Assembly (NCBI GenBank): GCA_030673355.1
Contig: DAOVJF010000144.1
Span: 1 to 6,778 of the forward strand
DNA: 6,778 nt
Reading direction: 5' to 3'
DNA from: Planctomycetota bacterium
Lineage (GTDB): Bacteria; JAJVIF01; JAPKYR01
Shown here: piece by piece, positions 1-4,684 of the stretch
Layout of the letters: every line of letters begins with the position of its first letter
Numbering within the stretch: position 1 is the stretch's first letter
The notes under the pieces: generated by a model
The model's database searches: none
Told to the model about the DNA's origin: nothing
The model's input: the letters and a program-made list of their open reading frames with translations, nothing else
Made by a program: the position numbers and the translations under genes

Positions 1-589
1 AGCTGCTCACGAGAACCACATGGCGGATTTCATTGTAACCGAGAAGTGCCACCGCAAGCTGGATGTCATCAATATTTTTGTTTACACCGTAAAACGGTGA
101 ATTCACAAGCTTGAGCACCCTTGCCGCCAGTCCGACACTTCTGTCACAAAGCGTGTTAATGTCCCCTCTGGTGGAGTCAGGATTGTCAAGCGCGTCCAGA
201 AGCCCGGCAGCATCTGAATGAAGACGGCTCAGCTCCATCATAGTAAACTCAAGATCAGACCATCCCCGGTCCGTTATGATAGCCGAGTTGTGGTAAATCC
301 CTTCGTCCTCAAGCAGGAACATCGACCTCAACCCGTCCCTGGAAATATCCCGTGCGGTAATTTTCAACTTTTCCCGCTTAGGTTCCCGTTGTTTTAGAAA
401 TTCCTCTGGCGATGTTGTTAATGAGATTCGCCTGTACTCATCCTCGGAAATTTTTACCTCCGGCAAGTTATTCTTTACCGGTTTTTGGTTTAATCCATAT
501 TTTCTCGTACTTCTATTTGATTTCCAGTAGAAGTAAGAACCAAGGCACGCGATGGCAAAAATAATTGAGATCAGAATTTGCTGAATCAT
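1..589 (-). CDS. Membrane-anchored HDOD-domain protein, N-terminal part (runs off left edge)
   Basis: The reverse strand is open from an ATG at 589-587 to the window edge, giving 196 codons without a stop. Residues about 3-22 are a hydrophobic segment (ILISIIFAIACLGSYFYW) followed by a basic stretch (KSNRSTRK), which predicts one N-terminal membrane anchor with the rest in the cytoplasm. Residues 23-115 are a charged linker I do not recognise. From about residue 120 the sequence reads as an HDOD domain: LLDALDNPD (130-138), then LAARVLKLVNSPFYG with the family's NS-x-x-YG core at 163-168, then AVALLGYNEIRHVVL. HDOD domains are HD-fold relatives lacking the phosphohydrolase metal site and act in signalling and regulation; the partner here is unknown. 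The start has a Shine-Dalgarno AAGGA (complement of 598-602) eight bases upstream. The rest of the domain and any C-terminal output lie outside the window. The family call is firm, the role is not. Confidence 0.88.
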   Translation of the reverse strand, partial: MIQQILISIIFAIACLGSYFYWKSNRSTRKYGLNQKPVKNNLPEVKISEDEYRRISLTTSPEEFLKQREPKREKLKITARDISRDGLRSMFLLEDEGIYHNSAIITDRGWSDLEFTMMELSRLHSDAAGLLDALDNPDSTRGDINTLCDRSVGLAARVLKLVNSPFYGVNKNIDDIQLAVALLGYNEIRHVVLVSS

Positions 590-610
590 GCTATTATTCC
601 TTGACTGTAA

Positions 611-658
611 TTAAACCCACCTAAACAGTCCTGCATCATTAATGTCATCTTCACGCAT
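611..658 (-). CDS. Possible 15-residue leader peptide upstream of the HDOD gene
   Basis: On the reverse strand an ATG at 658-656 opens a 15-codon ORF (MREDDINDAGLFRWV) ending in TAA at 613-611, only 21 bases before the HDOD start codon. A good Shine-Dalgarno sequence, AAGGA, sits seven bases before this ATG, and an in-frame stop lies further upstream, so it is not the tail of a longer gene. The peptide has no recognisable homology, no run of one amino acid as in a classical attenuator, and no membrane segment. It could be a translated leader that couples ribosomes to the downstream start, or chance. Its ATG lies back to back with a plus-strand ATG at 659 in the same CATATG palindrome. Confidence 0.25.
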   Translation of the reverse strand: MREDDINDAGLFRWV

Positions 659-687
659 ATGTTTATCCTTAATATTTCCTGTTTGGA

Positions 688-717
688 ATTAATCAGAATC
701 CCATCCTGTATTTTCAA
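688..717 (-). promoter_or_regulatory. Weak candidate promoter for the HDOD gene
   Basis: Read on the reverse strand, TTGAAA (717-712, five of six to the -35 consensus) is followed after 18 bases by ATTAAT (693-688, four of six to the -10 consensus). Its -35 overlaps the -35 of the plus-strand promoter at 711-739, so the two would compete if both are real. It would place the 15-codon leader ORF within the transcript. The evidence is only consensus matching in AT-rich DNA. Confidence 0.2.
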
Positions 718-739
718 AACCATCCTGAACCCTTATACT
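711..739 (+). promoter_or_regulatory. Candidate sigma70-type promoter for the DUF255 lipoprotein gene
   Basis: TTTTCA (711-716, four of six) and TATACT (734-739, five of six) are separated by an optimal 17 bases. Transcription would start near 746, giving a leader of roughly 33 bases that contains the GGAG ribosome site at 769-772. This placement supports the ATG at 779 as the true start, because an ATG at 659 would be upstream of the promoter. Only consensus matching supports the call. Confidence 0.4.
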
Positions 740-778
740 ACTAACTCCGTTTGTAAAAACCGGAAGCTGGAGACCGCC

Positions 779-2674
779 ATGCATAAAAAAAATTGCCATA
801 ACACAATTGCCCATCAAATATTACTTTTGGCGTTAGCGCTGATAACAGTCATATTTACAGGATTCGCCTGTGCTTCAACAGAACCGGGTGACGGTGTCGG
901 CGGAGTTTCCCAGGAAGGATTTGCGTGGGATACGGTTCGACAACCGCCGCGCTGGAGGGCATCGAGTCCGATCGAGTGGAGAAAAACCGGAAATCCAAAC
1001 GAGATTTATGACGAATCGCAGGAATCCGGAAAGCCTGTCCTCTGCTATGTGAGCAGGTATGATCTCGATGTGACAGCGACAATCGAGGACGTTTTGTTCT
1101 CGGCAGACACATGGGGCGGTAAAATCCAGGAGAATTTTGTGCCATGGGAGATCGACTGGTGGGAGTATCCGGGGCTGGCTGAAATGATTGTTGAATCGAA
1201 TGAAGTTCCAATGATAGCTGTACTGCTTGCTTCATCCGATTCACCTGGAGAATTATGCCTGGCTGACAGCTGGAGTGGATCGGAGCTTCTTTCATTTCCA
1301 TTGCACGAAGGCCTTCTTCCGCTTGACAATCCGGAAGCGGAAGAGGCGATCAATGGTTTTTCGGAGCTTACTTGTGATGATGTACTGATTGTCTCAAACC
1401 ACAGGATAACCCTGGATCCTGAAGTTTCTACGGATAGGGTTTTCAATTCTCTTGCGCAAAGCTTGAAAAATGGTGATGGCATTACCCCACAGTATGCAAT
1501 GGCTGTTCTATTTGCAAATCCCTTGGATGAAGAAGTAAGAGACGAGGTTTCGAAACGGGTTGACGCGTGGTTTGAGTATGTTGATGAAATAGGGAATGAT
1601 CAGGTGTGGATGCCTGAGGAGGCATTTTTACCAGGCTCAGGCTGGAGTATATATCCCCAGCACACACTGGAAGCGGTAATGGTGTCGGCAATTTTAAATC
1701 CGGAAGATGTAAAAGGCCTTGATAATGTGATCCCCGCGCTGGGTGATTTGATATTTCTTGAAAGCGGTAATCCGGGCGGTGGATTTCCGGCGTACATAGA
1801 TATTCGGGGAACATTCAATGCGAACCAGGGGTATGTAAACGATGACTACGATATGCTGGGAATGGGAGGGTATGATTTTAGTAACCAGGTAATGGGACCG
1901 AGGGATATTCGATGGGTAAACGCAAGGATGCTGGCAACACTATTAAAGCTGGCTGGTTTAAGCACACAAGTAATGGAAACTGAAATTACAGACGGAGTAA
2001 CGGTTCAGGATTTTATAGAGTCGGGATGCGGTGATTTGTATGCATCCCTCAGCGAATCGAATGAATCAGTGGACGAAAATGATTACGCTGAACACGTAGC
2101 TATGCTCGATCTGTATAACACTCTCTACCAACACAGTGCAGATATTGAGAAGCTCGAGAATGCTGAGTCGATAGTGGAATTGTTTGTTGAAGTTCGGCCG
2201 TGGGATTATTCAGTACTGGGATACATGACTTTCAATCCCGACCTGGCGATCGGCCTTTATCATTTCGGCTGGCTGGCTGAAAATGAAGAGGCGAGAGAAG
2301 AAGCGGCCTCGATTGCGGAGCATGTATTAGGTAATTTCGGATCAACTGGTAAGAAAACACTTCCTGCATATGCATACAGGATGGTAAATTCCCCATGCCC
2401 GCATATCGGGATTGTCGCTCCAATCGATGATCCGGTTGCGAGAGAACTTCTAAATTCTTCGCTCCGAGAATGGGACCCGAGGAAAGTGGCGCAGATTCTG
2501 GATCCCGATCGTGACAAGGAATTGATTGAGTTAAAATGGTACGTAATCCAGGAAAACCCGACAGCTTATGTGTGTATAGATGAGATGTGTTACCCACCGA
2601 CCGGCGATCCTGATGAACTCTTAGAGTTAATACTGGAAGTATTGAATGATTTAGCATCGGAATCAGATGAATAA
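779..2674 (+). CDS. Exported lipoprotein of the YyaL/SPATA20 (DUF255) family lacking the CxxC site
   Basis: This 631-residue protein begins at the ATG at 779, six bases after GGAG (769-772). The frame stays open to an ATG at 659, but that one has no ribosome site and adds 40 residues before the signal peptide. Residues 1-30 form a signal peptide ending TGFA-C31, which fits the broad lipobox pattern; cleavage after ACA by signal peptidase I is the alternative. Residues about 60-160 resemble the thioredoxin-like domain of YyaL/SPATA20: GKPVLCYV (84-91) matches the family's GKPI(L/F)LS strand. Aligned without gaps, the usual CHWC falls on LDVT (96-99), so the redox cysteines are gone, and the VDREERPD-like motif has become IDWWEYPG. 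A mainly helical region follows, expected to form the alpha/alpha toroid. The C-terminus keeps the family signature PTAYVC (594-599), C604, then PPTGDPDEL. Family biochemistry is poorly known, so no reaction is assigned. It is the immediate neighbour of a second exported thioredoxin-fold lipoprotein, 245 bases downstream in the same direction. Confidence 0.75.
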   Translation: MHKKNCHNTIAHQILLLALALITVIFTGFACASTEPGDGVGGVSQEGFAWDTVRQPPRWRASSPIEWRKTGNPNEIYDESQESGKPVLCYVSRYDLDVTATIEDVLFSADTWGGKIQENFVPWEIDWWEYPGLAEMIVESNEVPMIAVLLASSDSPGELCLADSWSGSELLSFPLHEGLLPLDNPEAEEAINGFSELTCDDVLIVSNHRITLDPEVSTDRVFNSLAQSLKNGDGITPQYAMAVLFANPLDEEVRDEVSKRVDAWFEYVDEIGNDQVWMPEEAFLPGSGWSIYPQHTLEAVMVSAILNPEDVKGLDNVIPALGDLIFLESGNPGGGFPAYIDIRGTFNANQGYVNDDYDMLGMGGYDFSNQVMGPRDIRWVNARMLATLLKLAGLSTQVMETEITDGVTVQDFIESGCGDLYASLSESNESVDENDYAEHVAMLDLYNTLYQHSADIEKLENAESIVELFVEVRPWDYSVLGYMTFNPDLAIGLYHFGWLAENEEAREEAASIAEHVLGNFGSTGKKTLPAYAYRMVNSPCPHIGIVAPIDDPVARELLNSSLREWDPRKVAQILDPDRDKELIELKWYVIQENPTAYVCIDEMCYPPTGDPDELLELILEVLNDLASESDE

Positions 2675-2751
2675 TCCGGTAATATTTTGTAAAAAATTGT
2701 GTTTTTTCATCGAATTATGGTAATCTGACCCAGGTAATTTTAGTGAAAGTG

Positions 2752-2780
2752 TTGAATTTTCATTAGCTAAATTGTATAAG
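2752..2780 (+). promoter_or_regulatory. Candidate upstream promoter for the Ig-thioredoxin lipoprotein gene
   Basis: TTGAAT (2752-2757, four of six) lies exactly 17 bases before TATAAG (2775-2780, five of six). A start near 2787 would give a leader of about 130 bases that includes the possible RNA structure at 2827-2910. The surrounding DNA is AT-rich, so chance matches are likely. It follows the preceding gene's stop by about 80 bases, and I see no strong terminator in between. Confidence 0.3.
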
Positions 2781-2792
2781 CATTTTACAATT
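2770..2792. repeat. Short palindrome overlapping the upstream -10 box (possible operator)
   Basis: AATTGTA (2770-2776) and TACAATT (2786-2792) are perfect inverted arms of seven bases around a nine-base centre. The left arm overlaps the candidate -10 box at 2775-2780 and the right arm covers the expected start site, a position typical of a repressor operator. It is not a terminator, because no T-run follows. Seven-base arms in AT-rich DNA can arise by chance, so this is only a candidate. Confidence 0.2.
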
Positions 2793-2826
2793 GGCTTTGG
2801 ATATCTTATCATTAAGCGTATACTGC

Positions 2827-2910
2827 CTTCGGTTATAATCAGGTTCCCTTAGAGGGTCCGTGATTTGTCAGCCAGGTTTATCAACCGAAGAGCTTAAATC
2901 CTAATCCTGG
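2827..2910 (+). promoter_or_regulatory. Possible structured mRNA leader with two mutually exclusive folds
   Basis: Helix A pairs CTTCGGTT (2827-2834) with AACCGAAG (2883-2890), eight perfect base pairs, and encloses a small hairpin, CCCT-TAG-AGGG (2846-2856), extended by GG/CC at 2842-2843 and 2858-2859. Helix B pairs CCAGGTTTA (2872-2880) with TAATCCTGG (2902-2910) with one U-U mismatch, and its 3' arm includes the first two bases of the GGAGG ribosome site (2909-2913). A and B cross, so only one can form as ordinary secondary structure; B would mask part of the ribosome site. This resembles a translational switch, but no known riboswitch class is recognised and no ligand can be suggested. 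The whole structure is present only if transcription starts upstream of 2827. Confidence 0.25.
2834..2839 (+). promoter_or_regulatory. Candidate downstream -10 box for the Ig-thioredoxin lipoprotein gene
   Basis: TATAAT is a perfect -10 hexamer, about 80 bases before the start codon. The best -35 at usual spacing is poor (TTAAGC at 2812-2817, 16 bases away, three of six). Transcription from here would begin near 2846, after the 5' arm of helix A, and would therefore produce a leader unable to form that helix. Confidence 0.3.
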
Positions 2911-2919
2911 AGGAAACAG

Positions 2920-4575
2920 ATGTATAGGTTTATAGTTTTAGCTACTCTTATTCTCGGAGCGATGCTTGCACTCGCCTGTTCAGGAGGCGGTAACGCGACA
3001 GCACCGGATACCGCACCTGACTTGTCAAAAGAGCAGGCTGGTAATCCTGAGAACCATTACGCTTGGGGAGCGTTTGATATTGACTTCAATCTGGACGAAG
3101 GCACAGCGGAGATTGTTTACGGGCGCAATGCCGATATCCATGTCGATCTCACAAATTTTCTGACTCCTCCCGGGTGCTATAACTGCTTCACGATATTGGG
3201 CACGTTTTACGATCAACCCGGACAAACATTCTGGGTTGAGCTGGCACTTACAAACCCATTCCCGGTAACCGGATATGACCTTCGCCTGGTAATCTCAAAC
3301 CCCGGCGGAAATAAATTTGTTCTTAATCCGGATGGCGTAACAACCGTATGGGGAACGCCAATGCAGTATAAGGCGTTCAATCCGTACGGAGACCGTGCTT
3401 TCGAAGGATATTCATCGCACGGCCAGACATTCGCGTTCTATTTACCTGCTCCTGAGGGATTCGCAACACTGTCATTTATCATAGATGCTGCGTGGCCGGT
3501 ACATGTGGAAGAGCCCCTTGTTGAAAATGGGATATCCGAACCGGTGATTAATAACGGATTCTCAACGACAAATATTGTCACGACAATTCTCGATCACCAG
3601 GGCGACCTGAACGTACAGGCAGTCATGGCCGACCTCCAACCGCTGGGTGGACACCCTCAGGCGATGATGTACGATGATGGAGCACACAACGATGGTGCCC
3701 CCGGGGACGGAAAATTCGGATCGGATCTCTTCTCAACTTACGTAGCGGTTGGTGTATACATGTTGAATGTGTACGCGTTCGATATAGTCGGCAATATGGG
3801 ATGGGGACAGGTTCCTGTTTACGTACTGGAGACGGTCGCCGGACCGAACGATGACCCGATAATCCAGAGCATCACATCGGATAAAACCACCGCAAAGGGT
3901 GGCGGCACTGACAATATTAAGATTACCGTCAATGCCAGTGACCCGGATGGGGATCCGATCGGATATGAATATTCGGCGACATCCGGATCATTCTCAGGTC
4001 AGAACGATAACTATGTAAACTGGAAACCATCCACAGGCAATACCGGTAAGCAAACGATAACTGTTAAAGTCATTGACGATAAAGGCGGAGAAGCAACCGG
4101 TACGATCGACCTGTGGAGCACGACTTATACCGCGATTAAGGGCCCGATCCCGGCCGGTACAGTTACATCGGTAATTCCAAGCGCGACCTTGCATATGGGT
4201 GAAGATTTCATGGGCATGTGTCTCTACATCAATGTCTGGGCTACCTGGTGTCCGCCTTGTACTGCCGAGCTTCCGCATCTTGATAAGATGTACCAGAAAT
4301 ATAAGAATAATCCTGGCTATGCTCATATCCAGCTCGACTCCCAGGAAACGGCCAGCGAGGTTACAGATTTTGTAAACCAACATGGTTACGAATGCTCGTA
4401 CTGGTGTATAGATCTGAATGGGTCATATATCGGGAAAATCAAGACGTACATCAACAATGCCAACTACGTTCCACAGCACTACATTTTCGACAGGGACGGC
4501 AATTGCAGATTTGCTACGTACGGAGGCATGTCAAACACCAGCGCGCTGGAGGCCGTTATCAACCAGCTCCTGTAA
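2920..4575 (+). CDS. Lipoprotein with Ig/cadherin-like domain and C-terminal TlpA/ResA-like thioredoxin domain
   Basis: This 551-residue protein starts at an ATG five bases after GGAGGA (2909-2914). Residues 1-19 are a signal peptide with C20 in a lipobox-like LALAC, then a flexible SGGGNATAPDTAPD linker, so it should be lipid-anchored in the envelope. Residues about 45-235 are beta-rich and not recognised; they include a CxxC pair, C86 and C89. An acidic glycine-rich motif follows at 251-269 (DDG, NDG, GDGKFGSD), a type often seen near Ig-like domains of secreted proteins and plausibly calcium-binding. Residues about 311-400 look like a cadherin/Ig-like domain with ASDPDGDP (339-346) and a DDKGGEATGTI end. 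Residues about 405-551 are a thioredoxin domain: NVWATWCPPC with C444 and C447, and the cis-proline region NYVPQHYIFDRDG (P518), as in TlpA/ResA. In that family the site reduces or isomerises disulfides outside the cytoplasm, for example in cytochrome c maturation; the substrate here is unknown. A second pair, C492 and C496, lies within the domain. The gene ends at a strong terminator. Confidence 0.85.
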   Translation: MYRFIVLATLILGAMLALACSGGGNATAPDTAPDLSKEQAGNPENHYAWGAFDIDFNLDEGTAEIVYGRNADIHVDLTNFLTPPGCYNCFTILGTFYDQPGQTFWVELALTNPFPVTGYDLRLVISNPGGNKFVLNPDGVTTVWGTPMQYKAFNPYGDRAFEGYSSHGQTFAFYLPAPEGFATLSFIIDAAWPVHVEEPLVENGISEPVINNGFSTTNIVTTILDHQGDLNVQAVMADLQPLGGHPQAMMYDDGAHNDGAPGDGKFGSDLFSTYVAVGVYMLNVYAFDIVGNMGWGQVPVYVLETVAGPNDDPIIQSITSDKTTAKGGGTDNIKITVNASDPDGDPIGYEYSATSGSFSGQNDNYVNWKPSTGNTGKQTITVKVIDDKGGEATGTIDLWSTTYTAIKGPIPAGTVTSVIPSATLHMGEDFMGMCLYINVWATWCPPCTAELPHLDKMYQKYKNNPGYAHIQLDSQETASEVTDFVNQHGYECSYWCIDLNGSYIGKIKTYINNANYVPQHYIFDRDGNCRFATYGGMSNTSALEAVINQLL

Positions 4576-4613
4576 GTAGTTGTACCGAAACAGGAAATAA
4601 CAAAATGCAGATT

Positions 4614-4644
4614 AAAGGGACGCCTGAAAGGGCGTCCCTTTTTT
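4614..4644 (+). terminator. Strong intrinsic terminator after the thioredoxin lipoprotein gene
   Basis: GGGACGCC (4617-4624) pairs perfectly with GGCGTCCC (4631-4638) around the loop TGAAAG. Three flanking A-T pairs extend the stem, and an uninterrupted run of six T residues (4639-4644) follows. It lies 38 bases after the stop codon at 4573-4575 and should end the lipoprotein transcript, leaving only about 40 bases for the mutS2 promoter. Confidence 0.94.
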
Positions 4645-4671
4645 GATAGAATACAATCCGGTTTATACGCT

Positions 4672-4677
4672 GATAAT
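4672..4677 (+). promoter_or_regulatory. Candidate -10 box for mutS2, implying a near-leaderless transcript
   Basis: GATAAT (five of six) ends seven bases before the mutS2 ATG at 4685, so transcription would start at or next to the start codon. This fits the absence of a Shine-Dalgarno sequence there. No good -35 is found at standard spacing. The alternative is TTGATA (4643-4648) with TATACG (4664-4669), spaced 15 bases, which is shorter than usual and partly within the terminator T-run. Confidence 0.25.
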
Positions 4678-4684
4678 AAAACCT

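Noticed and set aside
659..778. N-terminal extension of the DUF255 lipoprotein to an ATG at 659
   Set aside because: It has no ribosome site, would put 40 residues before an otherwise normal signal peptide, and lies across the candidate promoter at 711-739.
855..1482. Long reverse-strand ORFs inside the DUF255 gene
   Set aside because: They overlap a recognisable coding region, lack ribosome sites and their translations show no family features; they are shadows of the real gene.
2691..2707. A6-TTGTG-T6 hairpin after the DUF255 gene as a terminator
   Set aside because: The stem has only A-T pairs and would be very weak; at most it causes pausing, so read-through into the next gene remains possible.
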